64,000 nucleotides of DNA from a virus. The position numbers and the translations under genes were made by a program. Shown piece by piece: positions 25,365 to 36,718 of this stretch. The notes under the pieces are model-generated. The model did no database searches. It saw only the letters and a program-made list of their open reading frames with translations, and was not told the DNA's origin. How positions within the stretch are numbered: position 1 is the first letter of the stretch; each line of letters starts with the position of its first letter. Where the stretch lies: the IMG/VR virus record IMGVR_UViG_3300011013_000008, positions 22,123 to 86,122 of that record; one strand, given 5' to 3'.

Positions 25365-28300
25365 GCTTTATACCCCCAAGCTATATATCGTGCTGTATTA
25401 GCACTCATACTTATATCCCTATGCACTACAAAATTTGATGTAGTTATATAGTGCACATGTATTCCTACAGCGTCAGATATAGAGCTATCATTTGGAATAG
25501 CCATTGTTAAAAATGGAGTAGTAAAAGTTAATCCTGAGTGATAAGAAACCGTTTGATTGTTTACTGTATTTGAAGCAAATGTACCCCAAATAATTAATAA
25601 ACCATCATTAAAGTGTTTATACCCTTGTGTAGAAGAACCAATACTCTTTGCCCTAGTAACTGAAAATTCATTCCACCGTGAACTTAGATAAGCATGCATG
25701 GAATTACCATCAGAAGGAACCCACATAGATCCTTCATAAGCACCAGCAGGCTTATAGCTTGCAATAGATGGCTCTATATACAATGGAACTCCCTCTGCAG
25801 TAGATGCAAATGCTGTTACTCCAATAGCTCCTTTTGAATTGCCATTAGTTCCTCCTTCAACCCCTCTAACATAGCCATAACCAATTATAGCACTAGAATA
25901 TCCTGATTTATAATTCTGCGCACGTATAGTATATGTAGGCCCATTACTTTCAGCATGAATAGCTTGATACTTTCCTGTAGTTGCTAAACTAGAGCCTAAC
26001 TTTAGAACAGTATTATCTGTACCATATCCAAGATTAATACCAATAGTAGCTACTTTATAGTTATTACTATCATAAAATTCAGCTTCATTAGTTGTTGAAT
26101 TTAATACCATTCTCTGGCCAGTAGATTTTGTTTGTACTGTTCTAGCAGTTAATGTACCAGCAGTAATTTTGTCTGCGCTAAGTGATCCTATTTGGGCATC
26201 AGTGATTGTACCATTAGCTATTTGTGTATTATCTACTTGGTTTAATAAAGCTAATTTACCTTGTCCAGCTATACCAGCAGCTATATTACTAGCTGTTATA
26301 TCAGCATTAGGGTTAGTCCTTGAAATTACCAAGCCTTGTACAAGTGGTTCACCAAAAGTGTTAAATGAATTAATCTGTAAAAATGGTGCGATTGATGTTG
26401 TTCCAGATGCAATTACCAACTCACCTGTTAAATATGTCCAATCATTACCAGCAGCTAAATTTACTGCATAAGGCCACAAATTCTGTGCTACCCCACCTAT
26501 CCACTGTCTATACCCGAACTGCGTTAGTTGCGTTGTAGCCTGTGTATTAATCCAACACGCCCAGTACATTGTTTCACCCGGCGTTACTGGTATTCTATTG
26601 GTTTGGTCATAATTATCTCTCTGGGTTAGCTTTAGAGCGTGTGTATATCCGTCTAATGCTGACACACCTGCAACTGATGAAATAGCCACGACACTTCCAC
26701 TTGTCCAATCACCTTTAAATAAACTATCAGTGAACGTGCCTGTATTTAATAAATTTGCACCAGTTGCATTAGCCATCGCAATAGTTCTTGCGGTAGTTAT
26801 ATCCTGTTGCGTTTGAGCATCTGATTGGTTTTGTGTAGCATTTAAAGCGCCAGTGTATCCAATATCTGCGGGAGTAGTGTTAGCATTTAATAGCTGAGTA
26901 TCACCTACAACAGTTCCACCATAGTTTTTAATATTTACCCCAGATTGAGCTCCTACTGTTGCTTGGGGTTCATAGTTAAAATTAGGCGTTAATAAAATTC
27001 CTACTGGAGAGTAAGTTGTGCCTAAACTATTGCCTACTGTTTGATTATCATTAATCCAAGCAGTCGACCCAGTACCTTTTCTCCATATACCCTCTAACCT
27101 TACAGATGTATAATTTGTTGTGTACGCATATATAGTCCATTTGTATGAATTTATAGGGTTTCCAATTGCTTCTCTGTATACTTTGAATCTGGCATCAAAT
27201 TGAGTTTGATTATCCACAGATACAGAAAACACACTTGAGCCAATTCCTAAGGGTGAACCACTAGTAACAACCCCACTAATTGATACACGAGCTGAATTAG
27301 TATATCTACCTGTAGAAGAACCCAAGTTTGCAGTTCCGTTAAATGACCAACTTGTCCAATTATTAACTAATGTGAAAGACGCAACTTTATACCAGCCATT
27401 AGCATTATGATTATTATCAACTTGACAACTAATGTAATATTCTCTATTGGCTGTCGCTAAATCATTACCATTGTATCGTTTTAGTATTTCACTGGAATTT
27501 ATTACATCAGACCATTGCTGATTAGTATTTAATACAGTAGTATCAGAAGGTTGCCCAGATATATTACTATTCCAAGTTGAACCAGCTGTTGCACCAGCCT
27601 CTGAAGGAGCATTTATAGTCTGTAACACATCAATATCAGAATTAGAATAAATTTCTTTCTTTTTCCAAGCTGACCAAGTAGGATAACTAGTTGGGTTAAC
27701 TTCACGAGTCCATTCTTCAGACTCATTAGCAGCACTGATTGCTGCTAGATAAAATACTTGAGTTGCTCTATTACTAGCATACCAGTGTGTAACTACACCA
27801 CCATAAGTATCAGGCCAAGTATTATTATTAACTACTTGAAACATTAAGAAAGGTGCTTTATCTAGTGTAGCATATACTGAAGCATTATCTGTACCAGCAT
27901 AGGCATTATCAGCTAGTGTTTTTACAACATTATCTGTATACGCTTTAGCATTAGCCTCTGCAGTATTAGCGGATGCCTGCGCATCAACTAGATTCTGTGT
28001 ACCAGATACACCAGTTATAGCATTAGGAGTTCTTACACTAACATTACCAGTAGTATCTTCAGCAATAGCCCAATAGTACATAGTAGCATATTGGTTATCA
28101 ACATCAGTTAAAGTAGTACCACTAGTAGTACCAATTACCTTTTTAGAAGCATCATTCCAATTATTAACATTAGCACTATATATAGTAGTATGTTTAAAGT
28201 CTAAATCAGTAGGATTAGTCCAACTAATTTTTATCTGACCGTCTAAACCGGAGGTAACATTTAGTCCTGTTACTGGATTAGGTGCTGCACTTTTCCCTAC

Positions 28301-30913
28301 AACTGTACCACTAGCACTGACAGTAGTATATATATTAGAATTTTCTATATTAGGATCAGTATACTTTATAGTTGCTGCTACACTAACAAGATCTTGATCT
28401 TTAACATCTCTAATAAAATACTGTTCATCACTAGGATTTAAAGTTACTGTTCTAGTTTCGTTAGCACTAACACCAGAGGTAATATTTATAACTAACTCTA
28501 ACAACGTTCTTGTTTCTTGAGTAGGAGCTGTCCAAGTAACTTTTGCCTGTGGTAATACTGTACCATCTCCAGTTTTATATAAAGTACTATTATCAGAAGT
28601 AATAGTTAAAGCTGAAACTGGACTTAAGTCAGGAGAACTAGAATAAGAAGTTGTTGGAGAATACTTTATAGGCTCTAAAGTAGTTTTATCCCAAACATAA
28701 GCACTGCTACCTTCTTGTCTTATTTTTAGAACTATTTTGCTATCCTGCAACGACCATGAAGTAACAGAAAATATATTATTTCCATTAGTATCAGACCAAC
28801 CAAGTCTATCTATATTTACTTTTATAAAAGACCCAACAGGTATTTCCATAACACTAAGATTACAGATTAAAGTTGCACTAACTCCTAGTCTTGCTCTCTG
28901 TAAGCTAATTCTAGCTAAGCGTTGAGCATCAAAATTACTAGTAGTAAAAGGATACTTAACACTATGTAATAATTCATAACCTCCATCTTCTAAAATATAA
29001 TTAGAATGAGTTTGTTTTGGAAAATCACTCTCTTCCCATTTATTAGCAGGATTTTTAATCGTACCAGATACAGTATTTATTAGATTTGCAGAACCTGCAG
29101 ATCCATCAACAGTAACATCACCAGCTAAATTAGATTCATCTATAGTAAATGTAGGAGTATTATAAGCACCAGGTATAGCTAAAAATTTACCTTGAACATA
29201 AGGTAAAGTTCCAGCACCAGCAGCTAATAAGTTTTCTAAGTTACTAATAGGACTTTGAGCTGTATCAACAATACCATTAATAGTATATCTAGGACTCTGT
29301 ATACGTATATTAGTTACTGTAAAGTCTTGCTCAACTTTAAAAGTAATTACAGTTCTAGTATTATTAGCCTCGTAATAAGAATCTTCTATATAATATCTAG
29401 CTTTACTAATAACTTCTTCAGTATTAGTATCTAATAAAGGAGTAGGCTCTCCATTAATAACAGTTTCACCAATTCTAGTATATACTAAATTAGTAGTAGA
29501 ACCGCCAATAATAATTTCTTCATATTTAACATAGTAATCTGTTTGGTCACCAGTTACATATAAAGTTTTAACATTAGTATTTGTAGAGTAAGGCCCATCA
29601 ATAGCAGATAGAGTACTACCAGTTAGATTAACTATTTCATCAGCTACATTAGCTGCCTCAATAATATTAGAATTAGATATCTCAGAAGATTTCACTCCAA
29701 TTCCATACAAGGAGTTATCAGAATTTCCAATTCTACCATAGTAGTTACCACTAGATAGATAATCTCTTAGACATAGTGCCCAGTTATCGGAATATTCCCA
29801 AGTACTAGAATCAGTTTCTGATTGTAGGGTAGCCCAATTTTGACCAAGAATTACATCACCAAGAAAAGCTTGTAAAAAAGATAAGAATATACCCGCAGTA
29901 TGAGCTTTAATACATCTATATGTTTTTCCAGAAGCACTAGTTACTTTATCATCTACAGCATAAGCAGTATTACCAGACCAATTACCTCTATCATTTAATG
30001 TAAAATTAGCTTCAGACTGTCTAGGATCAAATACACGTTTACCTCTAATTACACATCTAACTTTAGGTATACCAGAATATAATTCTGGGTCATATTTAAA
30101 GCGTAGATATACATATGCAGTATTGGTTAGTATATGGTCAGTAGACCATTGTCTACCCTCAACTGGTTCAGTTCTACCACTACCACTATACGGTACAAAA
30201 GGTAAAGTATCACTATAACGTTCAGGATCGAATACAATTGATCCATCTATATTTACTACTCCACCACCCATTTTAAATTTAGAATGGTTACTAAATACCT
30301 TAGTTTCATCTATAGTAATAGATGTAGGACTTATAGCAGTTACACCATATGGTTCATAGTATTTTAAATTAGAACTATCAGATATAGATCCAGCATCATA
30401 TTGTTTATCAACATTAGCTAGAATAAAATTATCTCCAGTAGTTTGATTACCTCTGTAACCAATAAATTCTATTTTATCTTTATATTTATTATCTACTAGT
30501 TTTAATAAGCCATTAACAACATCAAGTTTAAATACAAGGTCTTCACCAATATATACTTCTTCTATACCATCTATTTCATGGGCAGCTATTGCAACTGCTA
30601 GATTTAAGTAACCACCTGACTCCTTTTGCTCTGTAATACGTCCACCAGATAAATCACTTTCATATTTTAAGTAATATCTATCTAATACATCTAGAAATAC
30701 TGCAGTACCACCTACCATAGTACGTCCATAAACAATTTTATGTGATTCTGAAGCACTTCTTACTACTAAATTCTGTGAACCTAAATCTTCATTAGAGCTG
30801 GGGGCTAAAATTGCTCCAAGTATATAAGCATCTATAATATTAGCTGCTAGTACAGAAAAAAATAGTGCTCCCCCTTGTAAGCCTAAAGTACCTACATAAG
30901 CCGCTGCTGGCAT
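25361..30913 (-). CDS. central tail tip / host specificity protein (lambda J-like)
   Basis: This 1850-residue protein is the last structural gene after L- and K-like genes, as in lambda. The N-terminal part forms the tail hub. Around residues 308-365 a carbohydrate-binding-like segment (AYAVDDKVTSASGKTYRC, later NW) is visible. Fibronectin-like domains lie near 770-970 (PNPVTGLNVTSGLDGQIKI). The C-terminus ends in RYIAWGYKA, resembling fibre tip domains. It probably contacts the receptor and triggers DNA ejection. Confidence 0.85.
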   Translation of the reverse strand: MPAAAYVGTLGLQGGALFFSVLAANIIDAYILGAILAPSSNEDLGSQNLVVRSASESHKIVYGRTMVGGTAVFLDVLDRYYLKYESDLSGGRITEQKESGGYLNLAVAIAAHEIDGIEEVYIGEDLVFKLDVVNGLLKLVDNKYKDKIEFIGYRGNQTTGDNFILANVDKQYDAGSISDSSNLKYYEPYGVTAISPTSITIDETKVFSNHSKFKMGGGVVNIDGSIVFDPERYSDTLPFVPYSGSGRTEPVEGRQWSTDHILTNTAYVYLRFKYDPELYSGIPKVRCVIRGKRVFDPRQSEANFTLNDRGNWSGNTAYAVDDKVTSASGKTYRCIKAHTAGIFLSFLQAFLGDVILGQNWATLQSETDSSTWEYSDNWALCLRDYLSSGNYYGRIGNSDNSLYGIGVKSSEISNSNIIEAANVADEIVNLTGSTLSAIDGPYSTNTNVKTLYVTGDQTDYYVKYEEIIIGGSTTNLVYTRIGETVINGEPTPLLDTNTEEVISKARYYIEDSYYEANNTRTVITFKVEQDFTVTNIRIQSPRYTINGIVDTAQSPISNLENLLAAGAGTLPYVQGKFLAIPGAYNTPTFTIDESNLAGDVTVDGSAGSANLINTVSGTIKNPANKWEESDFPKQTHSNYILEDGGYELLHSVKYPFTTSNFDAQRLARISLQRARLGVSATLICNLSVMEIPVGSFIKVNIDRLGWSDTNGNNIFSVTSWSLQDSKIVLKIRQEGSSAYVWDKTTLEPIKYSPTTSYSSSPDLSPVSALTITSDNSTLYKTGDGTVLPQAKVTWTAPTQETRTLLELVINITSGVSANETRTVTLNPSDEQYFIRDVKDQDLVSVAATIKYTDPNIENSNIYTTVSASGTVVGKSAAPNPVTGLNVTSGLDGQIKISWTNPTDLDFKHTTIYSANVNNWNDASKKVIGTTSGTTLTDVDNQYATMYYWAIAEDTTGNVSVRTPNAITGVSGTQNLVDAQASANTAEANAKAYTDNVVKTLADNAYAGTDNASVYATLDKAPFLMFQVVNNNTWPDTYGGVVTHWYASNRATQVFYLAAISAANESEEWTREVNPTSYPTWSAWKKKEIYSNSDIDVLQTINAPSEAGATAGSTWNSNISGQPSDTTVLNTNQQWSDVINSSEILKRYNGNDLATANREYYISCQVDNNHNANGWYKVASFTLVNNWTSWSFNGTANLGSSTGRYTNSARVSISGVVTSGSPLGIGSSVFSVSVDNQTQFDARFKVYREAIGNPINSYKWTIYAYTTNYTSVRLEGIWRKGTGSTAWINDNQTVGNSLGTTYSPVGILLTPNFNYEPQATVGAQSGVNIKNYGGTVVGDTQLLNANTTPADIGYTGALNATQNQSDAQTQQDITTARTIAMANATGANLLNTGTFTDSLFKGDWTSGSVVAISSVAGVSALDGYTHALKLTQRDNYDQTNRIPVTPGETMYWACWINTQATTQLTQFGYRQWIGGVAQNLWPYAVNLAAGNDWTYLTGELVIASGTTSIAPFLQINSFNTFGEPLVQGLVISRTNPNADITASNIAAGIAGQGKLALLNQVDNTQIANGTITDAQIGSLSADKITAGTLTARTVQTKSTGQRMVLNSTTNEAEFYDSNNYKVATIGINLGYGTDNTVLKLGSSLATTGKYQAIHAESNGPTYTIRAQNYKSGYSSAIIGYGYVRGVEGGTNGNSKGAIGVTAFASTAEGVPLYIEPSIASYKPAGAYEGSMWVPSDGNSMHAYLSSRWNEFSVTRAKSIGSSTQGYKHFNDGLLIIWGTFASNTVNNQTVSYHSGLTFTTPFLTMAIPNDSSISDAVGIHVHYITTSNFVVHRDISMSANTARYIAWGYKA

Positions 30914-30914
30914 A

Positions 30915-31316
30915 TTAAATCTCCCATCTATATATACAATCTTTTAAGTCTACGTAGCATATTCCAGATCCTTCTTTTAAGAATACTACTTTACTACCAA
31001 TACAAATACCTAGTGATGCTTGTATTCCTTCATTACGTTGTATTAAATCTCCTCGCTTAGCATATGGTAAGCTAGAGTATTTTTGTTTCAAAGCTCTAGA
31101 AACCTGGTCCTGCATAGGTTCTGACTTCTGAGCTCTTAAAGCTTCCCTTTTATTTGACCAAGTAGGTTTCCATTCAAAATCACTAATCTTCTTTATTACA
31201 CTAATTGACCATATAGTACAATCATTTTTACCATATTCAAATTTAAGTGTTTTAGCTTTTTCAATCTCTGAATATAATATTTGTTCCCAATTATCCTTTC
31301 TAGTCAGGCTCCCCAT
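30915..31316 (-). CDS. tail assembly protein with NlpC/P60-like motif
   Basis: The 133-residue protein has a YGKNDCTIW motif typical of phage tail proteins related to NlpC/P60 cysteine peptidases, and RGDLI in the second half. Position between L-like and J-like genes matches lambda K. The catalytic histidine is not obvious, so peptidase activity is uncertain. It overlaps its upstream neighbour by 13 bp. Confidence 0.6.
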   Translation of the reverse strand: MGSLTRKDNWEQILYSEIEKAKTLKFEYGKNDCTIWSISVIKKISDFEWKPTWSNKREALRAQKSEPMQDQVSRALKQKYSSLPYAKRGDLIQRNEGIQASLGICIGSKVVFLKEGSGICYVDLKDCIYRWEI

Positions 31317-31921
31317 ACTACTTCCTTATTTACTAAATCTGCAACATTATCAAAGCCTCTATCAGTTCCTAATATTAGTTTCTGAGTACCAGAATTATAT
31401 CTTTTAACTCTAGGACGTTCCCAGTCTGCTAAAATAGATTCTAACTCTAATGATACATCAGCTGCATTATCTTGTAAGTTTACCTTTAATATAGACATAA
31501 ATCCTTTAAATAGTAATATAGGATCTTGTATAACAGTATGAGTATCCTTATTTAGTACTGCTAGAGCTAACATAGCATCTCCACCATAGTAATCTTTTGC
31601 TAATGCTAGAGCTATGTATGAGGAATCAATACCATTTAACTTAACTGTTAGGTTATTAGACTTTAGTTCCAATGATTCTTCAGTGGAAGATATTGAAGCA
31701 ATACCCCCTACACCTATATATGTTGCAGCAGGTAGGATATTACTATTAACTAACGTAATATCTGTTAATGAACCTGCAAAGTATTTTTGAAATCGTGTAT
31801 CTGGGCCAGTACCATCTTTATCTGGGAAATCTAAATATAGTAGTGGTACAGCAACTAACTGATTACTAGTTAGTTGTGCATTGACATCTACATGTAAATT
31901 TCTATCTAAAGTTACTGCCAT
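31304..31921 (-). CDS. minor tail protein (lambda L-like position)
   Basis: The product begins MAVTLDRNLHVDVNAQL and contains FAGSLTDITL and a hydrophobic core like tail-hub proteins that bind the J trimer. Family assignment is by gene order and general beta-rich character. It is translationally coupled to the next gene. Confidence 0.55.
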   Translation of the reverse strand: MAVTLDRNLHVDVNAQLTSNQLVAVPLLYLDFPDKDGTGPDTRFQKYFAGSLTDITLVNSNILPAATYIGVGGIASISSTEESLELKSNNLTVKLNGIDSSYIALALAKDYYGGDAMLALAVLNKDTHTVIQDPILLFKGFMSILKVNLQDNAADVSLELESILADWERPRVKRYNSGTQKLILGTDRGFDNVADLVNKEVVWGA

Positions 31922-31922
31922 T

Positions 31923-32531
31923 TTAAAATCCCTCTATACATTCTATACTTATATTTGATAGTAATGCTTCATTATTACTAGTCCATCTTGATTCATTACT
32001 AGATAACATCATAGTAACACTATAATCTGTTAAAGTTATAGCAGCGGCATTACTTGGAGATATTCTTATTGGGGGTTCAAAAGTAATAGTAGCATTACCG
32101 CTAACATCAGAAGTCACATCTTTAGTAACCATTTTTAACTCACCATTACTAAATTGAAAATAATCTCCTTTTAATAATAGTCCTGATTGGCTCGCTGTCC
32201 AACCTGAAGTAGTTACTGTATTCCCTACCTGATTTGCACCATTGACGGTCACCGCGCCAGGGGCGCTGATTGACCCGCGTGGTGCTGGGTGGGTGAAATC
32301 GGTAAGAAAAAACCTACCGCTAGAACCTCTCAATTGAGCCAAGAAGGCAGACATGAGTCTGCCTTCGTAAGGCTCTAGGTCACTAAAAGATAATGAACAT
32401 ACCCATCTAGCTCCGGGTATCTCAATAGTTTGAGTACTACCCGATAAGGTACTAGTGTTTATCTGTGTATTATATTTAATACCGAAAGATGAAGAACTAG
32501 GTATAACATTTGGAAAGGGTATTGTTGCCAT
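31923..32531 (-). CDS. minor tail protein (lambda M-like / distal tail position)
   Basis: The 202-residue product follows the tape measure gene with one shared base. SFSDLEPYEGRLMSAFLAQL and RFFLTDFTHP resemble distal tail components. Its gene contains two GC-rich nested palindromes (32236-32285 and 32343-32366) unlike the surrounding AT-rich DNA. Confidence 0.55.
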   Translation of the reverse strand: MATIPFPNVIPSSSSFGIKYNTQINTSTLSGSTQTIEIPGARWVCSLSFSDLEPYEGRLMSAFLAQLRGSSGRFFLTDFTHPAPRGSISAPGAVTVNGANQVGNTVTTSGWTASQSGLLLKGDYFQFSNGELKMVTKDVTSDVSGNATITFEPPIRISPSNAAAITLTDYSVTMMLSSNESRWTSNNEALLSNISIECIEGF

Positions 32532-35500
32532 TATCTACGTCTTCCTACAGTTTTAGCCATTGTGCCACCTCTATTTATATTATCAACTATTTCTCTAATA
32601 GTATCTTGTTTAATTTGATCTGCATACTGTCTCAATCTAGCTTCACTAGAAGGATCAGCTCCGCTAAAATCATAAGTATTATTTATATTAATATTAGGCT
32701 GAGTATTACCTTCTAGTCTAACAGGAATTGATCTATTATCTGGTAATGGAACAACAGCTTCACTATTTTTACCTTCACCAATTAAAGCATTAGTAGGTCT
32801 ATGTACTATACCACCGGTAGCAAAGTGACTATTTGAACTATCAAATAAAGGTTTATAATTACCTACAGTACCTGGCTTACCTGGAGTTCCACTACCATCA
32901 CTAACCGTACCTAATACAGATGAAATAATTGAATCAGCGGAACCAACAGAACCACCTACTTGCGAAGCAGTATTTCTGTCAAGAGCACCAATTAATAAGT
33001 TAGTAGCAGCTATTTGATCTGCTACTGTAGCATCTCGTTTTACTTCAGAATCAAATAAGGTACTAGCAAACTTAACAATAGCCTGTTTCATATTATCAGC
33101 TATTACACTACCAATAGATTTTCTTAGAGTATCTTTAAGACCTTCTCTAAGAGCAACAGCCATTGATCTTCCTTCCTTTTTACCATCCCATTTATTAGAT
33201 ATAATTGAAGATACTAGATTAGAGGTTACATTATCAATAGCATCTAAAGATACTTTGGCAATATTATCAACAGAGTTACCTAATGTTTTACCCATGTCAT
33301 CTGCTATTATAGCAAATTTAGTACCTACATTAGTCCAGAAATGATTATCACCTAGTAGGCCATTAAAACCGCCTACATATCCAGTATTACCTATATTACC
33401 TCTAGATGCATTATTAGCATCGAATATAGCTTTTTGAACATCAAGCTCTTCTTTAGCCTGCTTAAGTCTAATACCTTGCTGTTTAGCTGTTAATAAATCA
33501 ATTTTTAATTGAGCTTCCTTCTTTATTACAAGGTTTCCAGTTAAATCTAGAATAGTATTATCAAGTTTCTCCTTGATTTTTGTATCCTCTAACTCTTTTA
33601 CCTTCTTATCTGATATTGATTGTGATAGTCTACTCTGCTCCTGTAGTAAGGCAACAACTTTAGCGGAATCTTGAGATAAATTAGAAGCTAAGGCAATTTG
33701 ACTCTTATTATTAGCAAGTGCTTGATTTTGTAAATTAAGCCTAGCTTTATCTATAGCCATAGATCTTCTCTGTGCTTCAACTGCTCCTAGTAAAGAGCCT
33801 ACTGCAACAGTTCTTAAAGCAATTTTACGCTTTAAAGCCTCTTCCTGCGCTAGTATTAGTTGTAATATTAATTTATTGTGCGTAGAATCTTTAGCTATTA
33901 ATTCTTTAAGCTTATCTGTTACACCATATTGAGCTTCTAAATGTGTTAGCTGTAATTTTAAATCCTTTGTTTGTAACCTATATTCCTCAGATATAGCACT
34001 AAGATCACCTTTTTGCTTATTTTCTTGTACTTTTTTAATTTTTTCGCCTAAGATACTTTTATTTACATCAAAATTACGTACTGTATTTATTTGTTTATCT
34101 AAACCTTTTAATTCCTTCTTTAATTTCTTTACTGCCAAAATAGGAGTATCTGTATCTTTCAACATACTTAAAAAAGCTTTTCTATACGCCTTAGGTACAC
34201 TATCTAGGAATGGTTTTATACTATCTTTTGCTTCTTTTAATGAACTTTTTGAGAAAGAAGATAATTCTATTTGTAGTGTCTTTAAGTCATCCCTAAAACC
34301 TATAAGGGTATCAGTATTAAGAATCCTTCGGCTATCAGACTTATTATTTAAATCAGATAGTCTTTTATCATTACCTATTATAAGTCCTTTTATAGTTTTT
34401 TCCGCACTTTTTAATCTATCTATAGGGTCTAGTAATGCTTTTGCTAACTCTGGATATTGTTTAGCAAGAGCCTTTAATACATTATTATCCCCTAATGCTT
34501 TCTCAATAGCATCTGTATTCATAAAAGAAGTAAAAGTTATAGTTCTTTCTGCACTATACTTTGGGTCTATAAGTTTTTTAATAAAGTATGCTTGTTTAGG
34601 ATCTTTATAAATATAATGTATAGGTAGATTTACTGGTTTACCAGTAATACGATTCAACTCTCTCATAGCCTTTTTAATACCTTCTGCAGCTTTTTTAGGC
34701 TCCATAAAAGCATTTATAGGATGTCTAATATAGTCAAAGACACTTAACTTATTTAACTTATCAGATTCTTTTATAATTTTAGATATAGCATCGGCATATT
34801 GATGAGCTACTCCACTTATTTTTGTCCACTTAGTAGAGGCTTCTTCTAAACTTTTGGGTATAGCTTTTATATCCTTATTTATTTCCTTATATCTATCTAT
34901 AGCTTTATCTAATTCTTCTACAGTATCTTGTATAGCGGCAGAATTATTATTAAACTCCTTATTTAATAATCCTAAGGCTTCTATACCAGTACTAATAGTT
35001 TCAAATATAAATAATACTAAAGTCATTTTAGATATAGCACTAAAAGCAGATTCCATAGCTTTTGTTAAAAAAACGGTTACTAAAGCTACTCTTTTAGTAA
35101 CAGATTCTACGACTAAACTAGCCTTAGTGTAGAGACTGGCATCTATACCAGCTCTAACATAAGATTTTGCAACTAAGGATAAAGAGGTTCTTAACTCCTT
35201 ATATGCCCCTTTTAATGTAGTAGCATTAAGTATAGATACTCTACCTTGTGCAGCTATAGATCTAGCACTAAATGTTAGTTTTTCTTGTTCTGCTACTAAT
35301 GCTTCTACAGATGCCTTTTTTATACCCATAGCAACAGTTTCTTTCTCAAGAGACTTTTTTTGCAATATAGAAGCTTCTACTATTTCCCCCTTTAGTGTAC
35401 TTATAGCTGCCTTTTTAGATAACTCACTTTTATCAAACTCACCAGAAGAGCCAACTTTATTAATTTCCTTTTTTAGAGCACTACTAAGCTTAAAAGCTAT

Positions 35501-36718
35501 TTTTTGTTTTCTAAACTGTTTAGTAAGCTCTTCTCCAGTAATCCCTGAGGCCATCATTTTAGCTAAAGATTTAGATATTTCACCATTTTTATTAAGTTTT
35601 GGCATTATATCTTTTTGTATTAACTCTCTTAAATCTATACCTGCCTGTTTACCTGTCATGCCAGGCTGACTAGGGCGTATTCTTTCTAAGACTGCAAGCT
35701 CTTTCTTTCTTTTGGTTAGTATGTCCATTTTTTCAATAGCACGCATACTAGCAGCTTCTGCTTCCTCTGAAGTCCGTTTTAAAATCTGTTGGGCTTCTTC
35801 TCCCATAGTACCAAGTATTGGTATTGCCTTTTTACCAATGGAAGCAATTAATAAGCCAATACCTGCACTCATTAGTGCAGTATTTTTAGAGAAAATTTCT
35901 GCTATACCAGTAACTGGAATACTGACTACTTTTACTAAATTAATTGCAAGTTCACTTAGAGAAGCACTTAACCTTGCATATGGGTTAACAGCCTTCTCTA
36001 CATCTGCAAACTTCTGAGTACCTTGAGTTATTAACTGATTAATTATAGCTTGTTGCTTCTCAAATGTGGTTAGAGTAGTAGCAGTTTTCTTATGTGCATC
36101 TGCATAGTCCTGTGTAGCTTTAGTAACACGTAATATAATACCTAATTCATCAACAAGTTCAGGCTCACCTTTAGTAACGGCCTGTATCATTCTACCAACA
36201 GATTCTGGTACTGAGCGTCCTAGAGTATTAGCTGCTTTATTTGCGATTTCAGTAATAGTTTCTAGCTGCTGTGCTGTAGCTCCACCACTTAAACCAAGGT
36301 TAGCTTGTCTCATTGCTTCTTGGAAGCTTATAGCACCACCTGTAATCTCTTTCATGCTATTAGCAACAGCGCTATAGGAAATACCTGTAGTAGTTGCTAA
36401 ATCATTAGCAGCTTTTTCCATTATAGATAAATCAGAATTTTGTTTCAGTACTTCATAGGCTGCACTTAACGCAAATACGTTAGCTGCAACTGTAGCATAT
36501 ACATGTACTAAACCACCCATACCTTGAGCCTGTTTGGCAAAGTTAGAGGTAGTATTCTTACTAATATTACCAGCACCTTTTAAATTCTTATCAAGATTAG
36601 CTGCTTCTACACCCGCAGCTTTAGTTTCATGATGTAGTTTGTTTAAGTCTTGAGTTACACTCTTAACTTGATTTTTTCCATCTATAACTATTTCTAGTGT
36701 TATCTTTTTATTTGACAT
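32531..36718 (-). CDS. tail tape measure protein
   Basis: This 1395-residue protein is long and helical with coiled-coil regions. Hydrophobic segments lie near residues 250-300 (VVSIPVTGIAEI to GIGLLIASIG) and 560-590 (TLVLFIFETISTGIEAL). The C-terminus contains FATGGIVHRPTNALIGEG, a feature common near the end of tape measure proteins. It sets tail length and is ejected with DNA. Confidence 0.93.
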   Translation of the reverse strand: MSNKKITLEIVIDGKNQVKSVTQDLNKLHHETKAAGVEAANLDKNLKGAGNISKNTTSNFAKQAQGMGGLVHVYATVAANVFALSAAYEVLKQNSDLSIMEKAANDLATTTGISYSAVANSMKEITGGAISFQEAMRQANLGLSGGATAQQLETITEIANKAANTLGRSVPESVGRMIQAVTKGEPELVDELGIILRVTKATQDYADAHKKTATTLTTFEKQQAIINQLITQGTQKFADVEKAVNPYARLSASLSELAINLVKVVSIPVTGIAEIFSKNTALMSAGIGLLIASIGKKAIPILGTMGEEAQQILKRTSEEAEAASMRAIEKMDILTKRKKELAVLERIRPSQPGMTGKQAGIDLRELIQKDIMPKLNKNGEISKSLAKMMASGITGEELTKQFRKQKIAFKLSSALKKEINKVGSSGEFDKSELSKKAAISTLKGEIVEASILQKKSLEKETVAMGIKKASVEALVAEQEKLTFSARSIAAQGRVSILNATTLKGAYKELRTSLSLVAKSYVRAGIDASLYTKASLVVESVTKRVALVTVFLTKAMESAFSAISKMTLVLFIFETISTGIEALGLLNKEFNNNSAAIQDTVEELDKAIDRYKEINKDIKAIPKSLEEASTKWTKISGVAHQYADAISKIIKESDKLNKLSVFDYIRHPINAFMEPKKAAEGIKKAMRELNRITGKPVNLPIHYIYKDPKQAYFIKKLIDPKYSAERTITFTSFMNTDAIEKALGDNNVLKALAKQYPELAKALLDPIDRLKSAEKTIKGLIIGNDKRLSDLNNKSDSRRILNTDTLIGFRDDLKTLQIELSSFSKSSLKEAKDSIKPFLDSVPKAYRKAFLSMLKDTDTPILAVKKLKKELKGLDKQINTVRNFDVNKSILGEKIKKVQENKQKGDLSAISEEYRLQTKDLKLQLTHLEAQYGVTDKLKELIAKDSTHNKLILQLILAQEEALKRKIALRTVAVGSLLGAVEAQRRSMAIDKARLNLQNQALANNKSQIALASNLSQDSAKVVALLQEQSRLSQSISDKKVKELEDTKIKEKLDNTILDLTGNLVIKKEAQLKIDLLTAKQQGIRLKQAKEELDVQKAIFDANNASRGNIGNTGYVGGFNGLLGDNHFWTNVGTKFAIIADDMGKTLGNSVDNIAKVSLDAIDNVTSNLVSSIISNKWDGKKEGRSMAVALREGLKDTLRKSIGSVIADNMKQAIVKFASTLFDSEVKRDATVADQIAATNLLIGALDRNTASQVGGSVGSADSIISSVLGTVSDGSGTPGKPGTVGNYKPLFDSSNSHFATGGIVHRPTNALIGEGKNSEAVVPLPDNRSIPVRLEGNTQPNININNTYDFSGADPSSEARLRQYADQIKQDTIREIVDNINRGGTMAKTVGRRR

